The position numbers were made by a program, and so were the translations under genes. Positions 9,401 to 17,874 of a DNA stretch of 64,000 nucleotides are shown here, piece by piece. The stretch comes from J027 sp034437655 (GTDB lineage: Bacteria > Chloroflexota > Anaerolineae > Aggregatilineales > J027), in NCBI GenBank assembly GCA_034437655.1, contig DAOTTU010000031.1:10259-74258 (forward strand), given 5' to 3'. How positions within the stretch are numbered: the first letter of the stretch is position 1; every line of letters starts with the position of its first letter. Under the pieces are notes generated by a model. The model saw nothing but the letters and a program-made list of their open reading frames with translations. It was not told the origin of the DNA and did no database searches.

Positions 9401-11170
9401 CAGTAACACTGGACGGTCTTTAATGACGTCTTCGAGAACTTCCCACACTTCAGGGCGTTCACGTTCAATGTAGCGCTTGGCACCCTTTACGTTGCTGGCG
9501 TAGCCATCTGCAACAAGTCGGCCAATCACAAAGGGGCGATAGAGTTCGAGGGCCATCGTCTTTGGTAGGCCGCACTGGTGCAGCTTCAACGTTGGACCGA
9601 TGACAATCACACTACGCCCAGAGTAGTCCACGCGCTTACCGAGCAAGTTACGGCGGAAGCGCCCCTTCTTACCCTTGAGCATATTACTGAGCGACTTCAG
9701 TTCACGCCGCCCGCGTCGGCTCAAAGCGCGTCCACGTTGACTGTTGTCGATCAGGCTATCGACCGCTTCTTGCAACATGCGCTTTTCATTGCGTACGATG
9801 ACGTCTGGTGCGCCAAGTTCAAGCAGACGCTTCAGGCGGTTGTTGCGGTTAATCACACGCCGATAGAGGTCATTGAGGTCACTCGTCGCAAAGCGCCCAC
9901 CGTCTAGCTGCACCATCGGCCGCAGGTCCGGCGGAATGACGGGCAGGGTGGTCATAATCATCCACTCAGGGCGGTTGTTGCTCTTGCGCAGTGCCTCAAC
10001 GACGCGCAGGCGTTGGGTGGCTTTCTTGCGGCGCTGTTTGGAACGGGTGGTGCGGACTTCAATCCACAACTCTTTGCTGAGTGTGTCGAGGTCCATATAT
10101 TTCAGGATTTCGTAGAAGGCCTCAGCACCCATGTCTGCTTTAAAGACGTTACCGTAGCGGGTTTTGAGTTCACGGTATTCCTGTTCGCCCAGGAACTGAA
10201 TAACCTTCATAGCCTCAAGGTCACGGCGTGTGGACTGTAGCTTCTCGCGGAACTCTTCCAGGCGCGCTTCTGACTTATCCTGAAGTTCCTCAATTTGAAG
10301 CGAATATTCCTCGTTGATACGGTCTGCTTCTGCGTCGAGGTGGGCGAGTTCAGCGCTACGGTCTTCTTCAATGTCGTTGACGATTTCGTTCAGGCGAGCT
10401 GTTGCGGCTGACTGCACCAACTCGACATGTTGATAAGACAGTTCATCACCCTTGCGTGCAATGATGGTGTCCGCCGCTTCGAACGTTAAGTCAGCATCCA
10501 GCACGGTGCCGATGCTTTTCTCAATTTTTTCTTGCAGCCTGCGCCCTTCAGACGTTACCGCGTCGGAAAGCTCATCTTGCTGCCCATTGAACTTGTCATA
10601 GATGGTGTCAATCTTCTCTTGCAGCTCACCGAGTTTGCCGTCGCGCTGCGAAAGCATTTCTTTGATGACGTCGTCCAGGTCGCCAGTGAGGGTTTGCTCT
10701 TGTTTGCGTTCTTCGTCTTCTAGCCGTTTGAGGGCACGGTTGCGAGCATCTTCGTCAACATGAGTTACCACATACTGTGCAAAGTACAGTACGCGGTCGA
10801 GGTCGCGGCGGTTAACGTCTAGCAACAAGCCCAGATAGCTGGGAACACGTCGCGTGTACCAGACATGCGCCACAGGGGCTGCAAGCTCAATATGCCCCAT
10901 GCGTTCGCGGCGCACTGAGGACCGGGTAACTTCAACGCCACATTTTTCGCATACGATACCTTTGTAGCGGATATTCTTATACTTGCCACAGTAGCACTGG
11001 TAGTCCTTCGTCGGGCCGAAGATGGCTTCACAGAATAGCCCATCTTTTTCAGGACGTAGGCGGCGGTAATTAATGGTCTCGGGTTTGGTCACCTCACCAT
11101 AAGACCATGAGCCAATCTGCTCTGGCGAAGCAAGACTGATGCGCAAAGCGCTAAAATCTTTCGCCTCCAA
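6485..11170 (-). CDS. rpoC: DNA-directed RNA polymerase subunit beta'
   Basis: This is the catalytic beta' subunit of RNA polymerase, 1561 aa. The N-terminal zinc ribbon has cysteines at about 59, 61, 74 and 77. The Mg-binding active-site motif NADFDGDQM lies near residue 625. The second zinc site is CGTH with SPMTCALIHGICVQC, and the trigger-loop/bridge region includes AAQSIGEPGTQLTLRTFH. A long, charged, coiled-coil-rich insertion fills the clamp between about residues 150 and 330. The C terminus is an extreme Asp/Glu tail of roughly 45 residues. The start is TTG at 11170 with AGGAGGG seven bases upstream. Unusually, no rpoB precedes it: the upstream neighbour is divergent, and rpoC has its own promoter and terminator. 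Confidence 0.98.
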   Translation of the reverse strand: MEAKDFSALRISLASPEQIGSWSYGEVTKPETINYRRLRPEKDGLFCEAIFGPTKDYQCYCGKYKNIRYKGIVCEKCGVEVTRSSVRRERMGHIELAAPVAHVWYTRRVPSYLGLLLDVNRRDLDRVLYFAQYVVTHVDEDARNRALKRLEDEERKQEQTLTGDLDDVIKEMLSQRDGKLGELQEKIDTIYDKFNGQQDELSDAVTSEGRRLQEKIEKSIGTVLDADLTFEAADTIIARKGDELSYQHVELVQSAATARLNEIVNDIEEDRSAELAHLDAEADRINEEYSLQIEELQDKSEARLEEFREKLQSTRRDLEAMKVIQFLGEQEYRELKTRYGNVFKADMGAEAFYEILKYMDLDTLSKELWIEVRTTRSKQRRKKATQRLRVVEALRKSNNRPEWMIMTTLPVIPPDLRPMVQLDGGRFATSDLNDLYRRVINRNNRLKRLLELGAPDVIVRNEKRMLQEAVDSLIDNSQRGRALSRRGRRELKSLSNMLKGKKGRFRRNLLGKRVDYSGRSVIVIGPTLKLHQCGLPKTMALELYRPFVIGRLVADGYASNVKGAKRYIERERPEVWEVLEDVIKDRPVLLNRAPTLHRLGIQAFEPQLVEGKAIQIHPLVCSAFNADFDGDQMAMHVPLSSKSVREARELMLSSRNLLKPADGSPIVGPNKDMVLGIYYLTMDTTAEIVCNVEDIEQYRTWEALKQAGIRIGVARNTAGARQAKIRELDEHNEIVMFRDVTDEMGKTVPNQDATTLLFQALMDRDIDVLLYNAFDAQQLFEKHDLPLAVANLHERRLVADMDEMDSLYQLGVVDVHTPIMLGNFYDDSSTPYDGPPVPCTVGRAIFNRSIPEQMRFVQGTFARKQVTGLVAQIYQRYGGEATTNFVDSIKDLGFHYATVSGTTISIYDISIPEERAGILTSAESTVGDAERQFRRGLLTEEERYQITIDSWNGAKDHLQNVIRNTMDPFGPIAVMALSGSTKGGFGPITQIAGMRGLMADPSGRIIDLPIRSHFRMGLTALEYFISTHGARKGQADTALRTADAGYMTRRLVDVAQDVIVNRHDCGTHAGIWIQNPAHPTYINNPDADIAGQSIQERIIGRNAARAIFNPETGEMIVDRNELIDEQIADAIAAANLEKVYVRSPMTCALIHGICVQCYGRDLGRGELVGIGEAVGIVAAQSIGEPGTQLTLRTFHQGGVAQASGDITSGLPRVEEIFEARKNPKGEAVMTDIGGVLRLTREGGVRMARIINSQVQTERHEIKIGWDLKVEDDAEIKESQLLMEEVEGDGEVYARMNGIAYIDGHELIIRYEQTEEATYEIPSNARLREGIVDGAEVDAGTQLTEGSRNPHRILRILGQDATQTYLMKELQLVYRNQGVNIADKHFEIIIRKMLGKVQITRSGGSGMLPGELIDKLALLDLNERLISEGKEPAAGVPVLLGITKAALSTDSFLSAASFQHTIRVLAGAAIEGKVDNLFGLKENVIIGKLIPAGTGFHTYKDRDMIAPQLEFDAPPSEEMDEEFDDEYDIDDDDYDIDDEDDGDEEDEEELDEEMLDESGFDN

Positions 11171-11595
11171 GGGGTACCCTCCTGTACGCTATTCACTATG
11201 TAATGAGTGGAAAACTATCGAGGTACTCATAAACTGTGCATGGGGGATACTTACATATTTAAAGCACAACACCAGCAGTGGCACAGTATACACACCCAAT
11301 ACCTATAAAAGACACAAAAGCAGCGCTGAGTACCCCAACGGTACTTTACGCCGCATTTGATCTTTTAGGAAACAAACGAATTTATCAACAATACAACCTT
11401 ATTTACGACGTCAAGTATATGATGCTGAGTGTACTTTGTCAAGCAATTTTTGTGATAGCACGATACCGAGAAGCGAATGGCTATTGGCGCGTTTTGTCGA
11501 CATGCGTACAATGCTAGGCGGGTGCTACCCGGCAAATAGCATTCTTTTTCTTGGACCTCTTACTTTTTAGCGAATGTATAGGGCGCACACGACTT
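11171..11595. other. Divergent intergenic region with long rpoC leader
   Basis: This 425-base non-coding stretch separates rpoC (minus) from the EEP-family gene (plus). It holds an excellent promoter for rpoC, a weaker one in the opposite direction (-35 TTGGCG 11484-11489, -10 TACAAT 11507-11512, 17-base spacer), and about 235 nt of untranslated rpoC leader. I see no tRNA, ribosomal-protein operator or obvious attenuator in the leader. A second AGTATA at 11285-11290 could be another minus-strand -10. Confidence 0.5.
11414..11442 (-). promoter_or_regulatory. Near-consensus sigma-70 promoter for rpoC
   Basis: On the minus strand, TTGACA (11437-11442), a 17-base spacer and TATACT (11414-11419) form one of the best promoters in the window. 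It supports rpoC being transcribed by itself rather than from an rpoBC operon. Confidence 0.75.
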
Positions 11596-13701
11596 ATGCG
11601 ACTACGACGAGACTTTTTGCGATCAATCGAAGCGGCTGTGATGGGGCTTTTTTTGATTCAGGCTATCCGCTTCTTGTACGGAACAATCTATGCACATATT
11701 AGCAGCGCAGACCTGGTGCGGCGTGTAGCGAATCCAGAGATGCTGGCGATGCTCCCCGGCTATATTGAACCGGCCACCGTAGAACGTGAAGCCGTAGCCA
11801 TCGGTATCGCGTTGTTGTCGCCGTTACTGGCATTGTTCCTGGCGCGAACACTGTGGAGCATTCCGCTGGCTGTGGCGGTTGGTGTGGTGGGGCGCAGCAT
11901 GGCGCTGCAAGTCCCAGAGTCAGCGGCGCTGGCAGCGGCGTTAGTGGTTGGTGCCGCGTTGACCTATATGATTATTCTGATTGTGCGTCGCCCGAATCAT
12001 TTCCCGGGGATGTTGCTGATGGGCGTGTTACTTGACCAGTTATTGCGTGCGACAGAAAGCACCCGTGACCTGACATGGAATCCTGAGTATGAGATGTTCA
12101 ATATCCCGATGGATCAGCTTTCGTTGGGGGTGGCGGTGGTGACACTGCTCATTTCTGGGCTAGCAACTCTGAATGATCTTGAAATAGAACGCCTTACGGA
12201 AGGAGACACCCCGCGCGGCACGCTCAGCGGGTGGGGTAGCTTTGCGTTGGGGGCGTTCTTCTTTATCGAATTGACATTGCTGGGCTTGCCAAACGCAGTT
12301 GCGCGGTGGGCAGAGGTGTCTTATGCGATGACGGTACCGTGGTTGCTGCTGGCGACGGCCCTGCCACTGGTGCCATTTGTACGGACACGCGCCCGGGCTT
12401 TCCTGGGGGCATTTGATGGTGTTTGGCGTGGATGGCTGTGGGCGCTGGTGCTGGGGTTGTTTTTTGTGTTAGGCAATCGCTTTGATGGTGAATTGGCGCT
12501 GGTGGTGCTGGTGGCGGCGCAATTTATCACTGGCTTGACGTTGTGGTGGATGGTTAAACCGGCCAACTCGTCCTTGCCAAACCCGACACCTATTCTGGTG
12601 CTATTTTCGGTGGTGGTGTTTGCATTGCTCAGTGTCGGGGATTACTTCACGTATGACTATGCTTATGTCCGTGACCTTGAAGACCCCTTTGCACCACTGG
12701 CAGACATATTGCGTGCCTTTGAGGATTTCGGGTTGCCATTGTTCCTCGTCGCGGCATTGATCCTTTGTATGCCAATGATTCTGGAACGGCGTGTTATTCC
12801 GTGGCGTGGTGGCCGCAATGCTGAGAGCTTTTTCAACGTGATGCTGATTGTGACGCTGGTCGTCTCCAGCATTTCCATCGTCGCGCCGCCTACAGTACAA
12901 CGTCCTGATAATTTTAATTGCCTGCGTGTGGGATCGTTAAATATTCATAGTGGCTATACGCTTCTGTTTGACCAGAACCTTGACCGGGTGGCTCAGGCTT
13001 TGTCAGTACGCGACAATCTAGACATTGATCTGGACGTTGTGTTGCTCCAGGAAGTTGATACGGGTCGGCTTTCTAGTTTTGGTGTAGATCAAGTCGAGTG
13101 GCTGGCGCGCGAACTGGGCATGGAAGCCGCCTATTTTCCTCAAAACGAAGCACTGCATGGGCTTGCGATCCTCAGCCGTGTACCGATCCGTGAAGTGCAG
13201 GCGGAATTGCTCGAAAGTGAGGGACCACAGGCTGGGTTGCTCTATGTTGAGCTGGCGCTGGACGAAAATCCATTTCATGTCTACAACGTTTGGCTTGGCT
13301 ACCAGACGCTAGACCCAACCGGGGTACCAGAACCGCTCGAAGTGCAAGACCAAACACGCCAGACCGAGGAAATTGAATCGATTATTGTGCGTAACCATAA
13401 CGCAGAGAATTTCACATCGCGCATCGTACTTGGTGGTACCTTCAACTACGACCGCAACACACCCCTTTACAACTTCTGGGAGAACCAGACGACATTCTTC
13501 GACCCTTTCAGCGATTTACTGATCGAAGAAGCACACACCATTTTCCTGGTCGATGGCTCCTCGGCGCGTTACGACTACATCTGGCTGATGAATCTAGAAG
13601 CGTCGGGTGTTGTCATTGATCGTGACTTTGTGGTTTCAGACCATCGTTTGTCTGTTGTGGAAGTCAAGCGGACGCCTGAGCAGCAGTGTGGGGCGTCTTA
13701 G
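11596..13701 (+). CDS. Multi-pass membrane protein with C-terminal EEP (endonuclease/exonuclease/phosphatase) domain
   Basis: The first 430 or so residues are a run of about a dozen hydrophobic segments, and the last 260 are an endonuclease/exonuclease/phosphatase fold facing one side of the membrane. EEP motifs in order are SLNIH, LLQEVD (metal-binding Glu), LSR, VLGGTFNYD, DYIWL and SDHRLS (catalytic His). The usual GDFN motif reads GGTFN near residue 612, so the catalytic aspartate is threonine and activity may be altered or lost. Relatives with this layout are generally annotated as membrane EEP-family proteins of unknown substrate. The frame is open from 11551 (TTG), but ATG 11596, just before the first hydrophobic helix, is the likelier start. 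Its 3' end overlaps that of rnc by 38 bases (convergent). Confidence 0.75.
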   Translation: MRLRRDFLRSIEAAVMGLFLIQAIRFLYGTIYAHISSADLVRRVANPEMLAMLPGYIEPATVEREAVAIGIALLSPLLALFLARTLWSIPLAVAVGVVGRSMALQVPESAALAAALVVGAALTYMIILIVRRPNHFPGMLLMGVLLDQLLRATESTRDLTWNPEYEMFNIPMDQLSLGVAVVTLLISGLATLNDLEIERLTEGDTPRGTLSGWGSFALGAFFFIELTLLGLPNAVARWAEVSYAMTVPWLLLATALPLVPFVRTRARAFLGAFDGVWRGWLWALVLGLFFVLGNRFDGELALVVLVAAQFITGLTLWWMVKPANSSLPNPTPILVLFSVVVFALLSVGDYFTYDYAYVRDLEDPFAPLADILRAFEDFGLPLFLVAALILCMPMILERRVIPWRGGRNAESFFNVMLIVTLVVSSISIVAPPTVQRPDNFNCLRVGSLNIHSGYTLLFDQNLDRVAQALSVRDNLDIDLDVVLLQEVDTGRLSSFGVDQVEWLARELGMEAAYFPQNEALHGLAILSRVPIREVQAELLESEGPQAGLLYVELALDENPFHVYNVWLGYQTLDPTGVPEPLEVQDQTRQTEEIESIIVRNHNAENFTSRIVLGGTFNYDRNTPLYNFWENQTTFFDPFSDLLIEEAHTIFLVDGSSARYDYIWLMNLEASGVVIDRDFVVSDHRLSVVEVKRTPEQQCGAS

Positions 13702-14401
13702 GGGGGTAAGGGAGCGCGCCAACACGGGCCTGTGAGATTGCCTGGCCAGCGGCGGCCTGTTCAGCGGTTTGCTTATTGCGCCCTTCACCGATGCCAACGA
13801 TAGTGGTATCTAGCACAACTGCAACACGGAAGGTTTTCTCGTGTTCAGCGCCAAGTTCCTCGATCAAGTTGTAGGTCGGGGTCAGGCGGAAAATTGCCTG
13901 CGACCATTCCTGGAACAGGCTCTTGGCGTCTTTGTCTTTCTGGCGGGTGAGGATATCAACCAGCATTGGCTCGAAAAATGGCATCACGAAGCGGCGTACT
14001 GTGCCAGGATCGCTGTCAAGGTACATCGCGCCGACCACAGCCTCGAATGTGTCGCACAGGATAGAGTCACGGTCGCGGCCGCCTTCAATTTCCTCACCGC
14101 GTGCCATACGAATGGCCTCACCCAGCCCCATCTCACGCCCAAATGCAGCCAGAGTCTCGGTGCGTACCAACCAGGCGCGGAGCCGAGTCATGCGGCCTTC
14201 TGGCATAGCGGGGAAACGGTCGTACAAAAAGTCACTGGCGATGAGTTGAAGCACTGCATCCCCAAGAAATTCAAGCCGTTCGTTGTGCCCAAGAGAGTAG
14301 TCAGGATGCTCGTTTAGGTATGACCGATGGGTCATCGCCTGTAACAGCAGGTCTTGGTCGGTAAACTGATAGTGAAGTTGCTGTTGAAGTTGAGTAATCA
14401 T
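13664..14401 (-). CDS. rnc: Ribonuclease III
   Basis: This double-strand-specific endoribonuclease matures rRNA and processes structured transcripts. Its 245 aa is close to the family norm. The signature NERLEFLGDAVL carries the acidic metal ligands Glu44 and Asp48, and CDTFEAVVGAMYLD supplies Asp117 and Glu120. The dsRNA-binding domain covers about residues 165-235 (SLFQEWSQ through GRNKQTAEQAAAGQAI). A short proline/alanine tail follows. The start is ATG 14401. In many genomes rnc sits with acpP or smc; here it is alone, and its last codons overlap the end of the convergent EEP gene. Confidence 0.95.
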   Translation of the reverse strand: MITQLQQQLHYQFTDQDLLLQAMTHRSYLNEHPDYSLGHNERLEFLGDAVLQLIASDFLYDRFPAMPEGRMTRLRAWLVRTETLAAFGREMGLGEAIRMARGEEIEGGRDRDSILCDTFEAVVGAMYLDSDPGTVRRFVMPFFEPMLVDILTRQKDKDAKSLFQEWSQAIFRLTPTYNLIEELGAEHEKTFRVAVVLDTTIVGIGEGRNKQTAEQAAAGQAISQARVGALPYPPKTPHTAAQASA

Positions 14402-14518
14402 AGCGCTCGTCTGCGGTTTGGCTTATGTGTCTGGACTGGAAACAGTTCTATTGTTAGTGGAAGGGCTGTAGGGCGGATGACGCTCCGTACCTTTAGTGCG
14501 GAGCTAAAAAGGGCAAGC

Positions 14519-14598
14519 GTACCCTCGCGGGCACGCGCTAGAATATATTCCGTATGATGGTTCGGTCGGGGACACGCAAGCATGTGCCCGCAGGGTAC
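14519..14598. other. Long imperfect inverted repeat, possible structured RNA
   Basis: A 16-base arm (GTACCCTCGCGGGCAC, 14519-14534) pairs with GTGCCCGCAGGGTAC (14584-14598), leaving one bulged base and a 49-base loop. The loop contains a 10-bp palindrome (14541-14550). GCAA (14513-14516) and TTGC (14601-14604) extend the stem beyond a small internal loop. It lies in the 291-base gap between rnc and the lipoprotein gene, both on the minus strand. On that strand a TTTTT run follows about ten bases later, so it may act as a distant terminator or be an RNA element. No known RNA family is recognised. Confidence 0.4.
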
Positions 14599-14692
14599 AG
14601 TTGCTTTTCCTGGCGCCATAATTCATTGCGGCGGCGGTCTGATTGTGCTTTAGCTTACCCTACCCCTATGTGACAAACCGGGTGTCCGAGGG

Positions 14693-15277
14693 TTACTCTT
14701 CCTCTGTGTCAGTGTCCTCGTTACCATCAGTATCATCGGTTTGGCCGTCATCTGCATCGCCGTCGTCAATAACCGGGTCAATAGGGTCATCGGTCAACGC
14801 TGGGTCATTTTGGTCACCGAGGGTGCGTGGTCCAACAGGGAGAATCTGGAAGATGAAGGTATCATCACAAACTTTCCAGTCGTCGCCTTCTTTCGTCATC
14901 ACCAGCGCGAAAAGTTCAGTGTCATCTTTGGAATGACGGCGGACTTCGAGGTCCTCAATGTCACTTTCAGCGCGGTAGCGGGTTGTGCCAAAAGCATGCA
15001 CAATGGCACTATCATCATTCTCTTCATCGGTGACGAATTTGAGGTCAAAGTTAAAATCCAGTTCGAGTTCGTCGTCTTCATCAACATCCAGCAAAAAGCG
15101 GCTGGCGTCAAGGTCTTCACAGAGCGCGTCGTTGAGAGCGTCTTCATCTTGCGCTTCGAATGCCGTAAAGAAAGAGTCAGCGGCGGCGTCTGGGCTACCA
15201 AAGCCCGGGCTGCACGCGCTCAGGGCAATGAGTGCCAGCAGCGCAATCGACAAAATGCTCAGGTTTTTGGTGGTCAA
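14693..15277 (-). CDS. Small lipoprotein with NTF2-like (DUF4878-type) domain and acidic tail
   Basis: This 194-residue secreted lipoprotein has a lysine near the N terminus, a hydrophobic stretch and a lipobox ending LSAC, so it should be lipidated at about Cys22. Residues about 28-145 begin with DAAADSFFTAFEAQDEDALND, typical of small NTF2-like/DUF4878 lipoproteins whose role is unknown. The last 45 residues are almost all Asp, Glu, Thr and Gly. The start is TTG 15277 behind GGAGGAAAG, and a very good promoter lies 55 bases upstream. No function can be assigned beyond an exported, surface-anchored protein. Confidence 0.75.
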   Translation of the reverse strand: MTTKNLSILSIALLALIALSACSPGFGSPDAAADSFFTAFEAQDEDALNDALCEDLDASRFLLDVDEDDELELDFNFDLKFVTDEENDDSAIVHAFGTTRYRAESDIEDLEVRRHSKDDTELFALVMTKEGDDWKVCDDTFIFQILPVGPRTLGDQNDPALTDDPIDPVIDDGDADDGQTDDTDGNEDTDTEEE

Positions 15278-15333
15278 GGTTACTTTCCTCCGGCGAATGC
15301 CAGGTTGTGAGTGTATTGTGTAATTGAGGGGAT

Positions 15334-15361
15334 ATTATACAAATCTGCCCCCGATAGTCAA
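15334..15361 (-). promoter_or_regulatory. Sigma-70-type promoter for the lipoprotein gene
   Basis: On the minus strand, TTGACT (15356-15361), a 16-base spacer and perfect TATAAT (15334-15339). The start point would be near 15327, about 50 nt before the TTG start. The rest of the 296-base gap to the next gene shows nothing else clear. Confidence 0.7.
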
Positions 15362-15573
15362 AGAGATAAAGCCAACGCTGCGAAACATTTCATGGGTAAG
15401 CGGTGGTTGCCGCCAAATGAGAAATACTTTAAAATCGCGCAGGTAGTCGGGATGTTCTAGACGTGTTCTAGGCGGTAATGAGTTAATGCTACTGAGCCTG
15501 CTGTGTCTTTATGGACGACCCGCAAACACTGCAAAAACACATCATTAAAGATTAGTTCTTGAGGATAACGGCC

Positions 15574-17874
15574 ATGCTGGTGCGCTTCTTCCGGCTGACC
15601 GACAAATTAAGCAACTCTATACTCAAAATTGCTGTCTGGCTGAGCGGTGGCTTACTGGACCAGGTTGTGTACTTACGCATGTCGGTTGCTACGATTGTGG
15701 TGACGGTTTTTGGTGTTGTGACAGGCGTAACCCGGCGTTCTGTCGAGGTGTCACAACAGGCCCAGAAGCAGGCCGCGCGTGCAGTGGCTGCAACCGATGA
15801 ACGGCGGCGAGTGATGGCCCAGCGGGCGACATCAATTGCCACACGGACAGGTGAAATCACTGGCATTGATATTGTGCCGCCTCGTGGCGAAAGAACCATT
15901 GAAGACCCCTTGATTCAGCAAAATCGAGTCCTCTCTACTTTCGCCGTTCTCCTGATGATTGCGCTCATTGGTATTGTCTTGTGGGCGACAAGCCGCGATT
16001 CTGGAAATGGAAGTGCTGGTGATGATTTTGTGGGGGTATTGCCACAGAATACTGTGAATCCCACGGTGGCAGAAGGGCTTCCATCTCCCATACCACCGAC
16101 GCCTATACCTGCTCAGGTGTTCTCTGATTGGCAAGGAACGCTTGCATTTTCCGTGCGCGAAGCTGGCCAGCTTGACATTTTCACCCTCAAGCGTGGAGAC
16201 AGCCAACCTCGACGCCTGACCAATAACCCTGCTGACGACCGTGACCCTGCCTGGAGCCCGGATGGTAATGCGCTTGCCTTTGCCAGCAACCGTGACGGCC
16301 CCTGGCAGCTTTATATTATGGATGTCGTAACCCGCCAGCCGCGCCGCTTGACCTCTGGCACGCATTTCGTCGGCGCACCGACATGGAGCCCGGACGGAGC
16401 CTTCCTCGCTTATGAAGGGTATAACCCGGAAACAAACGGACTCGACATATTCATCATTGAGGTAAACCCGGTACAGGGCTCACCGTCACCTGTCGCGATT
16501 ACCAACAACCCCGGGCCAGACTTCGAACCTGCGTGGGATCCATCAGGTGGCCGCCAGATTGCCTATACCAGCATTCGTGGCGCACAGCAGGATATTTTTG
16601 TCCTGAACCTGGACAACCCGAACGAATTTGCGGCCCTGAACCTGACCAATACCCGAGAAATTCACGAAGATCACGCTGCGTGGAGCCCGAACGGGGCGCG
16701 TGTGGCCTACAGTGCGCGGGTGGCTGGTGTTGATGGCGTGTATGTACGGGCACTGGATGATCCTACGGCGGAGACGATCGTCGGGCGTGGTGTCGAACCG
16801 ACGTGGAATCCGATTACGGGTAACAGTATTTTCTACACGCAGCAACTCTCACCGCAGCGCTCAACAATCAGTGGTGGTTTCCCGGGGACATTCGGCACCA
16901 GCGGCAATGCAACGATTGTGAATGGACTTGTCGCTGATCTCGACTGGACGGTGGCCGAACCTGAAGGTGCAGCGGTCATTGCGAGCTACCCGCCAGTACC
17001 GCCCGTTTCAGAGGTGCAGCCAGACGCCAACGGACTCTATCCGCTGGCGATTTTGCAGGGGGTGCGGACCGCAAACGCAACCACGGCCTATTTGAATGCA
17101 GACATCGTGGCCGCTTTCAATGCGCTGCGTCTGGAAACCGTCAATCAGCTTGGGTGGGATTTTTTGGCCTCGCTGGAATCGACCTTCTGGGATACGCAAC
17201 GTCAACCTGAAATCGGTCAGCCGCGCCAGAGCTGGCACTATACCGGCCGGGCCTTCTCCTTTGAGCGCGACTTCGCTTTTGAAGAACGTAATGATCCCCG
17301 TGTGGTGATTGTGCGCGAAGACCGTGAGCTGGGTGTCTATTGGCGTGTGTACGTGCGGGTGGCTGAACAGGCGCAAAATGGTGCCCTGGGCGAACCACTA
17401 CGCGATATGCCATGGAATTTGCTGGCCCGCACCACTGGTGACCCTGAAGCCTTTGAACAGGGTGGGGAGTTGTCACGGTCGGTGCCGGGTGGGTACTACA
17501 TTGATTTCACGCGATTGGCGGCAGACTACGAATTCTACCCGGTTGCGTCCGATGTGACCTGGCGGGCGAATGTCTCTGGGTTGCTGTTCTGGCAGTTCGT
17601 GAAATACGACGACAATTCCTGGCGAGATGCCATGCGTCAACTCTATACAGCGTCACAGGTGCAAGGTTTTCTGAACGAAGGGCCGGGTGAAGTAGACATT
17701 GATCGCCCTGAAATTGAGGGCGGCCCCGTACCAACTGCGACGCCCTCAGTGGTTCCTGACGACGCGATACCGACAGGGGCGCGGGATGATGTGCCGACCA
17801 CTGAAGATGAGGACCGTGAAACTGAAACACCCCCTGAAGCAGCCACTGAGGCCCCATCGGAGGAGCAGCCATGA
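15574..17874 (+). CDS. Membrane-anchored TolB-like beta-propeller protein
   Basis: This 766-residue protein has two N-terminal hydrophobic segments (about 37-57 and 120-140) separated by a basic loop. A Pro-rich linker and several PD40/WD40-like blades follow, each with a (W/D)PSPDG-type turn: DRDPAWSPDG, PTWSPDGAF, FEPAWDPSGG and HAAWSPNGAR. The last 250 residues form a second, unrecognised domain, then an acidic Pro/Thr tail. TolB-like propellers are protein-interaction platforms, here outside the cytoplasmic membrane. I take ATG 15574 over the TTG at 15559 because GAGG is spaced correctly for it. The stop codon overlaps the ATG of the M23 peptidase gene (ATGA), so the two are probably made together. 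Confidence 0.75.
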   Translation: MLVRFFRLTDKLSNSILKIAVWLSGGLLDQVVYLRMSVATIVVTVFGVVTGVTRRSVEVSQQAQKQAARAVAATDERRRVMAQRATSIATRTGEITGIDIVPPRGERTIEDPLIQQNRVLSTFAVLLMIALIGIVLWATSRDSGNGSAGDDFVGVLPQNTVNPTVAEGLPSPIPPTPIPAQVFSDWQGTLAFSVREAGQLDIFTLKRGDSQPRRLTNNPADDRDPAWSPDGNALAFASNRDGPWQLYIMDVVTRQPRRLTSGTHFVGAPTWSPDGAFLAYEGYNPETNGLDIFIIEVNPVQGSPSPVAITNNPGPDFEPAWDPSGGRQIAYTSIRGAQQDIFVLNLDNPNEFAALNLTNTREIHEDHAAWSPNGARVAYSARVAGVDGVYVRALDDPTAETIVGRGVEPTWNPITGNSIFYTQQLSPQRSTISGGFPGTFGTSGNATIVNGLVADLDWTVAEPEGAAVIASYPPVPPVSEVQPDANGLYPLAILQGVRTANATTAYLNADIVAAFNALRLETVNQLGWDFLASLESTFWDTQRQPEIGQPRQSWHYTGRAFSFERDFAFEERNDPRVVIVREDRELGVYWRVYVRVAEQAQNGALGEPLRDMPWNLLARTTGDPEAFEQGGELSRSVPGGYYIDFTRLAADYEFYPVASDVTWRANVSGLLFWQFVKYDDNSWRDAMRQLYTASQVQGFLNEGPGEVDIDRPEIEGGPVPTATPSVVPDDAIPTGARDDVPTTEDEDRETETPPEAATEAPSEEQP

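Noticed and set aside
14555..14575. GGTTCGGTC resembling a tRNA T-arm
   Set aside because: No matching acceptor, D or anticodon arms around it; the bases belong to the loop of a longer hairpin.
14741..15310. 189-codon plus-strand open frame opposite the small lipoprotein gene
   Set aside because: The minus-strand frame has a lipobox, a ribosome binding site and a strong promoter; the plus-strand frame has none of these.
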